Shown here: piece after piece, positions 27,113 to 35,241 of the stretch
Layout: the number at the start of each line of letters is the position of its first letter
Position numbering within the stretch: position 1 is the stretch's first letter
Assembly: GCA_023411715.1 (NCBI GenBank)
Contig: JAEYOM010000196.1
Span: 28,387-92,386 of the forward strand
Reading direction: 5' to 3'
Length of the DNA stretch: 64,000 nt
Source of the DNA: Bacillota bacterium
GTDB taxonomy: Bacteria > Bacillota > Clostridia > Acetivibrionales > DTU013
The notes under the pieces: model-generated
What the model was told of the DNA's origin: nothing
The model's database searches: none
What the model saw: the letters and a program-made list of their open reading frames with translations, nothing else
Translations under genes and position numbers: made by a program

Positions 27113-28048
27113 CTAAGACTCATAATTAACAGTATCTTTTGAAAGCCTGAAGATAACTATGGTCAGTAATGATATTGCCAGCATCAATACCCAGGCCATT
27201 GCAGAAGCATATCCCATCTTAAAGTAGGTGAATCCGATCGTATAAAGGTAAAGCGTATAGAACAGCAGGCTGTCCAGGGCTCCGCCGTTAACGCCGCCGA
27301 TTATATATGCCGGAGTGAAGGCCTGAAACGCAGAAATAATTTGCATAACCAAATTAAATAGTATGATGGGCGAAAGCATCGGTAAGGTAATATGTGAAAA
27401 TTTTCTAAACGTATTCGCTCCATCAATGGATGCTGCTTCGTACAACTCCGTCGGGATTTGTTTCAAACCGGCTATGAAGATGATCATTGGTGAACCGAAC
27501 TGCCAGACCCTCAATATAATAAGTGTAATTAAAGAATAGTTTGGATTGGATATCCAGCTGATTGACGTTACTGTATCCGGCAGACCCAGGACTCCAAGGA
27601 ACTGATTCACAATCCCTTCCAATCCGAATACCTGTCTCCATAAAACCGAAATCGCCACGCTTCCGCCGAGAAGAGCCGGAAGATAGTAAATTGCCCTGAA
27701 ATACTTCAATCCATGTATTCCCCTATTTAAAACCAATGCCAGAAGTAAAGCAAAAGCCAATTGAAGAGGAACTCCCGCAAATACATATACACTGGTTACT
27801 TTGCAGGACTGGATAAAGCGCGGATCTGAAAAAAGAGACTTGTAATTCTCCACCCCTATTAGATTAGGTGCCTGAAAAAGATTGAAATCGGTAAATGAAA
27901 GATATAAGGAACGTATGATCGGATAAATGGAAAATACGACCATTCCAATTATCCAAGGGGCCAAAAACAACAGTGCGTATTTGCTGGAATTCCAAAGACC
28001 CGCCAGCCGCCCTGTATTTTTGTGTGGAATTACGTTTTGTTTAGACAT
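27113..28048 (-). CDS. sugar ABC transporter permease (MalF type)
   Basis: 311 residues with six membrane segments and the EAA loop IPTELYEAASIDGANTFRKF that docks to the ATPase. First gene of the long minus-strand operon; AAGGAGAATATA precedes the ATG and a strong promoter lies about 90 bases upstream. With the MalG partner and the binding protein it forms one importer lacking its own ATPase. Confidence 0.93.
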   Translation of the reverse strand: MSKQNVIPHKNTGRLAGLWNSSKYALLFLAPWIIGMVVFSIYPIIRSLYLSFTDFNLFQAPNLIGVENYKSLFSDPRFIQSCKVTSVYVFAGVPLQLAFALLLALVLNRGIHGLKYFRAIYYLPALLGGSVAISVLWRQVFGLEGIVNQFLGVLGLPDTVTSISWISNPNYSLITLIILRVWQFGSPMIIFIAGLKQIPTELYEAASIDGANTFRKFSHITLPMLSPIILFNLVMQIISAFQAFTPAYIIGGVNGGALDSLLFYTLYLYTIGFTYFKMGYASAMAWVLMLAISLLTIVIFRLSKDTVNYES

Positions 28049-28137
28049 TATATTCTCCTTCCCGGTTTAAGAAAAGTCCTGAAGCAATCTGCTAACTAAC
28101 CTTAGAATTTGAATTGAAGATTTCATGGCGTAGTTTT

Positions 28138-28166
28138 ATTATAAGAACATCATTAACAAAAGTCAA
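28138..28166 (-). promoter_or_regulatory. sigma-A-type promoter of the catabolic operon
   Basis: On the minus strand TTGACT (28166-28161), a 17-base spacer and TATAAT (28143-28138) form a near-consensus promoter, leaving a leader of about 80 bases before the MalF gene. The 15-bp palindrome starts four bases upstream of the -35. Confidence 0.8.
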
Positions 28167-28170
28167 TAAT

Positions 28171-28185
28171 ATTATAATTTATAAT
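28171..28185. promoter_or_regulatory. probable GntR operator, site 1
   Basis: ATTATAATTTATAAT is a palindrome apart from its central base, placed directly behind the -35 of the minus-strand promoter. Its exact reverse complement recurs 145 bases away at site 2. AT-rich background lowers certainty. Confidence 0.5.
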
Positions 28186-28315
28186 TTATAATTTGCAGTT
28201 AATTAATTGCTGGCAGAAGTGTTGATAGAATTGTCAAAGGCGCTCTAATGCTATTTCCCGTGAGAGTTTAAACATATAAATTAATAATTTTGAAAAGTCG
28301 TAATAGACTGTAAAA

Positions 28316-28330
28316 ATTATAAATTATAAT
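28316..28330. promoter_or_regulatory. probable GntR operator, site 2
   Basis: ATTATAAATTATAAT, the reverse complement of site 1, lies 35 bases behind the -35 of the regulator promoter. The symmetry outside the core continues for a few more A/T bases. Together the two sites bracket the divergent control region. Confidence 0.5.
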
Positions 28331-28365
28331 ATTTTTAGAGATATATAGACGTAAATATCTTTACT

Positions 28366-28394
28366 TTGACAAATCATTGTGGTATTTTTTAAAT
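28366..28394 (+). promoter_or_regulatory. promoter of the GntR regulator gene
   Basis: TTGACA, a 17-base spacer and TTAAAT (4 of 6 to consensus) precede the regulator start codon by 20 bases. Confidence 0.55.
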
Positions 28395-28414
28395 AGAAAT
28401 TTAAAAGGAAGCGA

Positions 28415-29125
28415 ATGATTATTATGAACAATTTTGTCCTGACAGATTATGCCTATTCCTCTATTTTAAATATGATCCTGTCTTCGGAAATAAAACCCGG
28501 AGATAGGATCAGAGAAGATTTAATAGCGGAGAAAATCGGCATAAGCAGGACTCCGGTAAGGGAAGCCGTTAACCAACTTGTACAGAACGGTTTTGTTGTT
28601 AATATAAAGAGAAAGGGATTATACTGCGTAAGTATTACAAAGTCGGAGCTTCTGGATCTGTTAGAGGTACGAACAGCCCTTGAATCCATTTCTTTTAATA
28701 AATGTATTGATTTTGCCACCAATGAGGATATCAATAATTTTAAAGAAATCATTAGCGATTTTAATCAAAAATATAATTCTATCCTGCTTAACTCGGATTC
28801 TAACAGCGGTAAGCAAATTGCCATGCTTCACAACGAATATGATGTAAAATTTCACATAAGTATCGCGCAAGTATCCAATTCCAACAGACTCATCAAATAT
28901 ATAACCGAGATAGAAAATACCCTGCTTATAGCAAGGCAGAGAATATATACCAACAATGAGGGCAAATCGATCGTCCTGCTTTCCTGGAAACAGCATGAAC
29001 TAATGGTTGAATCCATACAGGCAAGGGATAAGACAATGGCCATCAACATGCTGGATCAACATCTTAAGCTGATGAGGGATACACAGGTTGATATCGAAGA
29101 GCCTGCAGTAAAAGAAGAAGCATAA
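28415..29125 (+). CDS. GntR-family regulator with FCD ligand-binding domain
   Basis: 236 residues. The N-terminal winged helix-turn-helix is clear (GDRIREDLIAEKIGISRTPV followed by REAVNQLVQNGFV) and the all-helical C-terminal FCD domain carries LEVRTALES and metal-ligand-like residues (HNEYDVKFH, SWKQHELMV). FCD regulators usually respond to small carboxylates or sugar acids. It is divergently transcribed from the operon and co-transcribed with two isomerases, so it most likely represses both arms until the substrate appears. The start has AAAGGAAGCG. Codon use is more AT-rich than in the flanking housekeeping genes. Confidence 0.92.
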   Translation: MIIMNNFVLTDYAYSSILNMILSSEIKPGDRIREDLIAEKIGISRTPVREAVNQLVQNGFVVNIKRKGLYCVSITKSELLDLLEVRTALESISFNKCIDFATNEDINNFKEIISDFNQKYNSILLNSDSNSGKQIAMLHNEYDVKFHISIAQVSNSNRLIKYITEIENTLLIARQRIYTNNEGKSIVLLSWKQHELMVESIQARDKTMAINMLDQHLKLMRDTQVDIEEPAVKEEA

Positions 29126-29142
29126 CGGTAAGGGGCAATTAT

Positions 29143-29997
29143 ATGTATATTCACAAATCGTTTGTTTTGTTATCTGCTTTTCCAAGTTCGAAAAACGGTT
29201 TCAATGAAATGAAAAATGCGGTTGAATTGGTAAAACCGTATGATTTTTCAGTGATTGAATACTATTGCGAAAAATGCGATACCAATCAGATATCTAACCT
29301 TTTGGACGGGTATCAAAGCGTTTTTTTGGCTGCTGCTCTACAAAAAGCACAGGGTTATAACCTGTGCACCTCCATAGCTGACGATAGAAGGAAATCGGTC
29401 GACGCAATGGCTGAATGCTTCCGGTTCGCCCGACAGGCAGGTGCAAAATCGGTTTTGATCAATAGCGGGCCAAGACCTGAAAAAGAAGAAGATGATGAAG
29501 TGTGCCTAAAATATTTGGAAGATTCTATTTGTGAATTGCATCAAAGGGTAAGCGACATCCAAATCCTGCTGGAACCCGGTGATCGTGACATTGAATACCG
29601 TCACTTGATCGGTCATACCAATATGGCAGTTTCCTTTATACGCAATATATATAAGGAAGTGCCGTGTATTAGACTGGTTTTCGATATCAGCCATATCGCC
29701 CAACTCAATGAGGATCTTTATACTTCCTGGGAAATCGCAAAAAAATATTGCACCCATGTCCATTTGGCCAATTGCGTGCTTGACAGGAATTCAAGTTTAT
29801 TTGGAGACAAGCATCCCTTATTCAGTGTAAAGAACGGCATCTACTCTCACGAAACCGCCCATGCATTTTATAAACATCTGCAAGATGAAAATATTGATTT
29901 AGACGTCGGGATTGAAATGATCTGCCCCGAAATCTCCGAGCAGCATTTTTTTGAACACCTTGTTTCTGAAACAGGATGGTTTTTTCAGCAGAAATAA
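29143..29997 (+). CDS. TIM-barrel sugar isomerase/epimerase-like protein
   Basis: 284 residues of the xylose-isomerase-like barrel fold. Likely metal ligands are Glu in ILLEPGDRD, Asp/His in VFDISHIAQ, His in THVHLANC and a C-terminal Glu in GIEMICPE. It is clearly paralogous to the next gene (DISHIAQ versus DLSHIPQ; GDKHPLF versus GDTHPRF), and more distant from the barrel at 24385. It starts 17 bases after the regulator with GTAAGGGG. The substrate is unknown; its place in the regulon implies a step in the same pathway. Confidence 0.82.
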   Translation: MYIHKSFVLLSAFPSSKNGFNEMKNAVELVKPYDFSVIEYYCEKCDTNQISNLLDGYQSVFLAAALQKAQGYNLCTSIADDRRKSVDAMAECFRFARQAGAKSVLINSGPRPEKEEDDEVCLKYLEDSICELHQRVSDIQILLEPGDRDIEYRHLIGHTNMAVSFIRNIYKEVPCIRLVFDISHIAQLNEDLYTSWEIAKKYCTHVHLANCVLDRNSSLFGDKHPLFSVKNGIYSHETAHAFYKHLQDENIDLDVGIEMICPEISEQHFFEHLVSETGWFFQQK

Positions 29998-30096
29998 TCT
30001 AACCGTTCTAGAAAATAATAATTTATAAATATCATGTAAGATGATATACAGCAGTATTATACAAATTACAAAATTGTAAGCCTGAGGAGGGTAATA

Positions 30097-31011
30097 ATGA
30101 AAGAATCGATGCACAAATATTTTAAGATCGGAACCATACATTTCATGTCATATCCGCAGACAATGAAAGGAGAAGGACCTATCACAGAAACGCTGCAAAA
30201 AGTACTTGCAGATGATTATTTTGATGCGGTGGAAGTGACCTGGATCAAGTCCCCCGATGTACGTAGTCAGGTACGAAAAATGTTCGCCGAATCAGGTATT
30301 ACCGTTTGCTATGGCGCACAGCCAAGGTTGCTAACAACGGGACTGAATCCGAACGATTTGGATGAGGAATGCCGCTTAAAAGCACAGGCCACACTGATGG
30401 AGGCAATCGACGAGGCTGAATACCTGGGAGCAAAAGGCATAGCATTTTTAGCAGGAAAGTACGAAATGGAAAATAAAGAACAGGCATACCTGCAACTGTT
30501 GAAGACGACAAAAGCCTTATGCGCCTATGCCGGTTCAAAAGGCATGTCGGTTGAAGTAGAGGTATTTGACTATGATCTGGACAAGAAGTCTCTTATAGGC
30601 CCAGCGCCGTATGCTGCACGGTTTGCGGCAGAGATGCGCGAATGCTTCAGCAATTTCGGACTTCTGATCGATCTGTCACATATCCCGCAGACACATGAAA
30701 CCAGCCGCTTTGTCATACAAACTCTCAAACCCTACATCACCCATCTGCATTTCGGCAGTGCAGTCATCGGCGATCCTACAATGGAGGCTTACGGAGACAC
30801 GCATCCTCGTTTCAACTTCCCTAACTCCGTCAATTCCGCTGCGGAACTGGTGGACTTCCTGAAATGCCTGAAGGATGAAAATATTTTTTATTCACAGGAT
30901 CCCATGGTTCTGTCATTTGAAGTCAAGCCCTGGAAGGATGAAGATCCGGATCTGGTTATTGCTAATACAAAGAGAGTATTGAATCGCGCTTGGGCGCTTC
31001 TTGACGACTAA
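30097..31011 (+). CDS. TIM-barrel sugar isomerase/epimerase-like protein
   Basis: 304 residues, paralogue of the preceding gene with the same order of probable metal ligands (VEVEVFDYD, LLIDLSHIPQ, THLHFGSA, SFEVKPW). GAGGAGGGTAATA precedes the ATG. The 99-base gap from the previous gene contains another AT-rich partial copy of the regulator palindrome near 30017-30030. Last gene of the plus arm of the catabolic regulon; a terminator follows at 31113. Confidence 0.82.
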   Translation: MKESMHKYFKIGTIHFMSYPQTMKGEGPITETLQKVLADDYFDAVEVTWIKSPDVRSQVRKMFAESGITVCYGAQPRLLTTGLNPNDLDEECRLKAQATLMEAIDEAEYLGAKGIAFLAGKYEMENKEQAYLQLLKTTKALCAYAGSKGMSVEVEVFDYDLDKKSLIGPAPYAARFAAEMRECFSNFGLLIDLSHIPQTHETSRFVIQTLKPYITHLHFGSAVIGDPTMEAYGDTHPRFNFPNSVNSAAELVDFLKCLKDENIFYSQDPMVLSFEVKPWKDEDPDLVIANTKRVLNRAWALLDD

Positions 31012-31042
31012 AGCTATGATGACATTTCCGTAGTGGCGTATC

Positions 31043-31080
31043 GGGTAGAAGGCCACTCATTAGCTGAGTAGCCGGCCGAA
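31043..31080 (-). mobile_element. second copy of the intron-end-like hairpin
   Basis: Thirty-one of 35 bases match the 15415-15449 segment, in the same orientation. Only the domain VI-like hairpin is left, with extra changes in one arm. It lies just after the last gene of the catabolic island, so the two copies bracket the island. Confidence 0.45.
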
Positions 31081-31112
31081 ACGCAGGGATGGTTCTTTGT
31101 CAGCAGTTTGGA

Positions 31113-31138
31113 GGCGGCTTTGTGCCGCCTTTATTTTT
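31113..31138 (+). terminator. rho-independent terminator
   Basis: GGCGGC-TTTGT-GCCGCC followed by TTTATTTTT. It ends the plus-strand isomerase transcript and overlaps the 3' end of the opposing small gene. Confidence 0.8.
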
Positions 31139-31295
31139 CGTTTTCGTCCACATGTATTTTCGCGTTTGTTACCTGGAATTCCGAAGGTATCGTGACTTTG
31201 GAATGGGATTTTTTCTTTTCGATGTTCGCCCATGCGGCGGTATCATGCTTTTCTACCGGAACGCCAAGGTCGTAATCTTTCTTCTTGTCAGGCAT
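31131..31295 (-). CDS. DUF3787 small protein (54 aa, probable spore-associated)
   Basis: A 54-residue open frame with a textbook ribosome site (GAAAGGAGAAGC before ATG). The sequence starts MPDKKKDYDLGVPVEKHDTA and continues with AAWANIEK and VTIPSEFQV, which I recognise as the DUF3787 pattern found across clostridia, where related small proteins have been linked to the spore surface. No membrane segment. It stands alone between the isomerase operon and the M24 peptidase. It is easily missed because it is short. Confidence 0.8.
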   Translation of the reverse strand: MPDKKKDYDLGVPVEKHDTAAWANIEKKKSHSKVTIPSEFQVTNAKIHVDENEK

Positions 31296-31382
31296 GATGC
31301 TTCTCCTTTCATCCTCATTAATAAATATATTCTCGGATGAAATTTGAAAATTATGCGTGAGTCGGTCACGGAAAGGAATCTT

Positions 31383-32633
31383 TCATACCTGCATGAGGCC
31401 CGGGTGATCGCCGGTTATGCACCTGCCCCCGTCTTTCGTAACAATGAAAGTATTCTCAATCCCCACCATACCTATGCCTTCCACGCCTGCCTTCGGCTCG
31501 AGCGCAAAAACCATCCCCTCCTGCAGGGGCTCATCGAAGCCTTTTGCAAGCACCGGCAGCTCATCGACCTGCAATCCTATGCCATGGCCTAGGAACTTGA
31601 CCCTTCTGTTCCCGTATCCCATAAAATTGGGCAGATAGTCATCATTTATACCCATCATGATATTATCGTAAATATTCGAAGGGGTTTCCCCCGGCCTCAG
31701 CATCGAGGCCATTCGGCACTGTATATCAAGGCATTTTTTATGTATCTCCCGCGCATACTCAGGCAGAGGTTTTCCGAATACATATGTCATCGTCTTGTCA
31801 GACTGGTAGCCTTCATATCCGCACCCCGTATCGATGAAAATGAGATCGCCGTCCCTGAGCCTGTGTTCGCGGCTGCCCATCAGCTGCATCGCCGGGCCGA
31901 GTCCGTAATTACCGCCGGGACCGTTGAAATAGGTCGGATAAAGCGAGCTTTCCCCAAAGGCTATGTGTCCCGTCACTATTTCGGTATCGAACATGCTGAA
32001 TCGCGCTATACCCTGATGTCCCTCCGCTAAGAGCACAGAAAAGATCTCAGACGTCAGTTCCATTTCCGTCATCCCCTCGTGAAACAATGACGGCACGCGC
32101 TCTTCCAGCACCCTTCTGTGTATATTGCCCGCTTTGGTCATCAATTCAAGCTCATAGGGACTTTTTACAGACCTGGCTTTCGAAATGCAGGCGTCCATCG
32201 ATCTGAACGATGAGAATCCGAAATATTTTTTCAGCCGCTCGCACATAGCCAGCGGAACGACTTCCGCCTCGATATGCACCGTACCCGGCAGCCTGCCCAG
32301 AGACGCGGCGGCATCGCGGTAGGACTCCATCGGCCTGATACCGGGGAACAGTGACTCGTCGACCGCTCTTTCGAAACTGCGCCTGACATAAAATACAGCA
32401 TCGCCGTCCCTCGGTATGAAGAGCAGTCCTTCCTGCATGGTGCCGGTAAAATAGTAAAGATCGATCTTGCTTATGACCAGCGCAAGCTCCCATTCGGGCT
32501 CCCTTTCGTTCAATATGACCCTGAAGCGTTTCATCCTTTGCTCGAGTTCTGATAATGGGACTTTATTGATGCAGGTTTTATAGTCAATTTCACAATTGTT
32601 ATTGGTACTTCTGTTTGATGAACCGTTTTTCAT
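31383..32633 (-). CDS. M24 family metallopeptidase (Xaa-Pro aminopeptidase-like)
   Basis: 416 residues. The N-terminal creatinase-like domain is followed by the pita-bread catalytic domain with five metal ligands in place: the two Asp in FIDTGCGYEGYQSDKTMTY, His in FLGHGIGLQVDE, Glu in FALEPKAG and Glu in VGIENTFIV. It is cytoplasmic and removes N-terminal residues next to proline, although creatinase-type relatives exist. AGAGGAA precedes the ATG. Upstream, three tandem copies of a heptamer (32656-32676) lie in the leader region. Confidence 0.9.
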   Translation of the reverse strand: MKNGSSNRSTNNNCEIDYKTCINKVPLSELEQRMKRFRVILNEREPEWELALVISKIDLYYFTGTMQEGLLFIPRDGDAVFYVRRSFERAVDESLFPGIRPMESYRDAAASLGRLPGTVHIEAEVVPLAMCERLKKYFGFSSFRSMDACISKARSVKSPYELELMTKAGNIHRRVLEERVPSLFHEGMTEMELTSEIFSVLLAEGHQGIARFSMFDTEIVTGHIAFGESSLYPTYFNGPGGNYGLGPAMQLMGSREHRLRDGDLIFIDTGCGYEGYQSDKTMTYVFGKPLPEYAREIHKKCLDIQCRMASMLRPGETPSNIYDNIMMGINDDYLPNFMGYGNRRVKFLGHGIGLQVDELPVLAKGFDEPLQEGMVFALEPKAGVEGIGMVGIENTFIVTKDGGRCITGDHPGLMQV

Positions 32634-32655
32634 AACTTAATTCCTCTGCCGTCTT

Positions 32656-32676
32656 TTTAGTGTTTAGTGTTTAGTG
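32656..32676. repeat. three tandem heptamers TTTAGTG
   Basis: Three exact copies of TTTAGTG, then a partial fourth (TTTA), about 25 bases upstream of the M24 peptidase start. A slippage-prone tract in the promoter/leader could alter spacing between promoter elements. Confidence 0.7.
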
Positions 32677-32718
32677 TTTATTATATATTACCCATCGTAT
32701 GTCAATCAAACTATTTTC

Positions 32719-33402
32719 TTACGGATCAACAACAGTAGGTGTCCGACCTATGCCTGAAGCAAGCTCCGTCAGCCTGTTCAGGGTGTTGCACCCCGCGATT
32801 CCGTCAGCGGCAAGACCCTGGGCGCTCTGGAAGTTCGTCACCGCTCTGCGCGTTCCCGCTCCAAAGTAGCCGTCAAGTCCGGACCCTGTGTAACCCAGCG
32901 CATTCAGAGCATCCTGCAGCGTAAGTACATAAGTGCCCACACTCCCGGAGGTCATCAGCGGATACCCGCCATTCGGGCATGCGGCCGGGCCCTGCCGCGC
33001 ATCGAAATGTACCCAGGTAGGTGTCAGATAGGCCGGCTCGACATAGGTCCATACTCCCGTTGCCGCCGCGGTATTGCGCAGCTGGTCCCGTGTTGTGCTG
33101 TCAAGGTTCTGCCCTACATCGAACGCCACACCCGCATAATGCTGGGACATCGGGTCGTGTCCGCCCTCCCAGATCCTCTTGAAGGCATAGCCCACATAGA
33201 TCGGGCGTCCCCAGGCGCTTCTCGTTATATTGAACGCCTCCATAGCCCTCCTGGTAGTCCAGATCGTATTTGCGGTCGAATTTGCCCTGAATTCTCCGAC
33301 GGTAAGCGTACGGCCTATGTTGTAGGGCATCGCGTCCGACAGGCTCAATGTGTAATATTCCATACTGCCGCTCCGGTCGTTATATACATAAACATTCGGC
33401 AT
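32719..33402 (-). CDS. M15-type peptidase-like protein with C-terminal peptidoglycan-binding domain
   Basis: 227 residues. The zinc-site pattern of the M15/VanY group is visible: SQHYAGVAFD (H88, D95) and WVHFD (H132). A PG_binding_1 repeat follows (TYVLTLQDALNALGYTG, LDGYFGAGTRRAVTNFQ). No signal peptide is seen, so export would be by lysis or from the mother cell; a role in sporulation or a prophage-like lysin are both possible. The gene is monocistronic. An inverted repeat (CATAATAT/ATATTATG, near 33419-33444) lies just upstream and may be its operator. Confidence 0.8.
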   Translation of the reverse strand: MPNVYVYNDRSGSMEYYTLSLSDAMPYNIGRTLTVGEFRANSTANTIWTTRRAMEAFNITRSAWGRPIYVGYAFKRIWEGGHDPMSQHYAGVAFDVGQNLDSTTRDQLRNTAAATGVWTYVEPAYLTPTWVHFDARQGPAACPNGGYPLMTSGSVGTYVLTLQDALNALGYTGSGLDGYFGAGTRRAVTNFQSAQGLAADGIAGCNTLNRLTELASGIGRTPTVVDP

Positions 33403-33518
33403 TCTGATTCCACCTTAACATAATATACTTCAGTTCATATTATGCCTGAGGCGCGCATGTTGTTCACTGAAGAGGCCGTTATGGATGCAGTGCGGAAAAG
33501 CTTTAAAAACCACGGGCT

Positions 33519-33547
33519 GTGACAATGTATCATATATATGTTATAAT
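33519..33547 (+). promoter_or_regulatory. sigma-A-type promoter of the ABC-F pair
   Basis: GTGACA, a 17-base spacer and a perfect TATAAT lie 68 bases before the first ABC-F start codon. Confidence 0.7.
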
Positions 33548-33615
33548 CAGTTGCTGTATGTATAAAAACCAGATCCCTTGCGATCCAAGACAAAATAGAC
33601 TATATAGAAGGATGA

Positions 33616-35241
33616 ATGACAAATATGATAAGCACAACCGGCATATCCCTGAGATTCGGGGAACGGATACTTTTTGAAGACGTAAATATAAAATTCACAC
33701 CGGGCAATTGCTACGGCCTGATCGGGGCCAACGGCTCAGGGAAATCCACATTCCTCAGGATCCTTTCCGGAGAGATAGAAGCCAACAGGGGCGAAGTCTC
33801 TGTCGAGCCCGGCAAAAGGCTCGCCGTTCTAAAGCAGAACCAGTTCGAATTCGATGAATTTGAAGTGCTGAAGACTGTTATCATGGGACATAAGAGACTC
33901 TGTGAGATAATGGACGAAAAGGAACTGCTGTACAGCAAACCGGAGTTCTCGGAAGAGGACGGGATAAAAATATCGGAGCTCGAGACCGAATTTTCCGAAC
34001 TGAACGGCTGGGAAGCTGAGTCTGAAGCTGCCACGCTGCTCAACGGCCTTGGTATAGGTGAAGAATTCCACTATAAAAAAATGGGCGACCTCGAGTCGAA
34101 CCTGAAGGTCAGGGTTCTGCTGGCGCAGGCGCTTTTCGGAGCTCCCGACATACTGCTGATGGACGAACCGACGAATCACCTGGATGTGGCCTCTATTGCC
34201 TGGCTCGAAAACTTCCTGTACAATTTTGACAATACCGTAATAGTAGTTTCGCATGACAGGCATTTTATGAACAAGGTATGTACTCATATAGCGGACATAG
34301 ATTTCGGCAAAATACAGCTGTATTCCGGCAATTATGATTTCTGGTACGAATCGAGCCAGCTTGCTATCCAACAGGCAAAGGACCAGAACCGGAAGACCGA
34401 AGCCAAGATAAAGGAACTGCAGGAATTCATACAGCGTTTCAGCGCCAACGCATCCAAGTCCAAGCAGGCCACCTCGCGCAAGAAGCTGCTCGAGAAGCTC
34501 ACTCTCGAGGATATCAGGCCTTCTTCGCGCAAATACCCGTTTGTGGACTTCAAACCCGACAGGGAGGTCGGAAACGATCTGCTGTCGGTAAACGGCATAA
34601 CAAAGGTAATAGACGGCGTCAAGGTGTTGGACAACCTGAGCTTTACGATAAACAAAGGCGATAAGGTGGCCATTGTCGGTCCCAACGGGTTTGAAAAGAC
34701 GACCCTGTTGAAGATCCTGGCCGAAGAGCTCGAGCCCGACAGCGGAGATTTCAAATGGGGCATTACCACGTCGCGCTCCTATTTCCCAAATGACAATTCG
34801 GAATACTTTGACGGAGTGGAATTGTCGCTGGTCGAGTGGCTGAGGCAGTTTTCAAAGGATGAGACGGAAACATTTCTGCGTGGTTGGCTGGGCAGGATGC
34901 TTTTTTCTGGCGAAGAGGCTTTGAAAAGAGCGTGCGTGATTTCCGGAGGAGAAAAGGTACGCTGCATGCTTGCCAAAATGATGCTTTCGGGCGCCAACAC
35001 ACTACTGTTCGACGAGCCTACCAACCACCTCGACCTAGAATCCATAACCGCCCTGAACAACGGGCTTATGAATTTCAAGGGAACTATCCTGTTCGTGTCC
35101 CACGATCACCAATTTGTACAGACCGTAGCGAACAGGATAATGGAGATCACACCGAAAGGCTTGATCGACAAGCAGATGCCCTATGACGAATACCTCGAAA
35201 GCGAGGAAATACAGGCATTGCGAAAGGAAATGTACGCTTGA
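33616..35241 (+). CDS. ABC-F ATPase with altered second Walker A
   Basis: 541 residues with two ATP-binding domains and no membrane part, as in ribosome-acting ABC-F proteins (YkpA/YbiT-like). The first domain has GANGSGKST, a degenerate signature (LESNLKVR) and LLMDEPTNHLD; a P-site linker (about 245-310, RKKLLEKLTLEDIRPSS) follows; the second has ISGGEKVR and LLFDEPTNHLD. The second Walker A reads GPNGFEKTT: Glu360 (GAA at 34693-34695) replaces the invariant Gly, a one-base change from GGA. That would weaken ATP binding at one site unless it is a sequencing error. The ATG at 33616 is close to AGAAGGA; 33625 is an alternative. Confidence 0.9.
   Translation: MTNMISTTGISLRFGERILFEDVNIKFTPGNCYGLIGANGSGKSTFLRILSGEIEANRGEVSVEPGKRLAVLKQNQFEFDEFEVLKTVIMGHKRLCEIMDEKELLYSKPEFSEEDGIKISELETEFSELNGWEAESEAATLLNGLGIGEEFHYKKMGDLESNLKVRVLLAQALFGAPDILLMDEPTNHLDVASIAWLENFLYNFDNTVIVVSHDRHFMNKVCTHIADIDFGKIQLYSGNYDFWYESSQLAIQQAKDQNRKTEAKIKELQEFIQRFSANASKSKQATSRKKLLEKLTLEDIRPSSRKYPFVDFKPDREVGNDLLSVNGITKVIDGVKVLDNLSFTINKGDKVAIVGPNGFEKTTLLKILAEELEPDSGDFKWGITTSRSYFPNDNSEYFDGVELSLVEWLRQFSKDETETFLRGWLGRMLFSGEEALKRACVISGGEKVRCMLAKMMLSGANTLLFDEPTNHLDLESITALNNGLMNFKGTILFVSHDHQFVQTVANRIMEITPKGLIDKQMPYDEYLESEEIQALRKEMYA

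Noticed and set aside
31089..31340. 83-codon plus-strand frame after the isomerase operon
   Set aside because: It lies opposite the DUF3787 gene, which has a strong ribosome site and family pattern.
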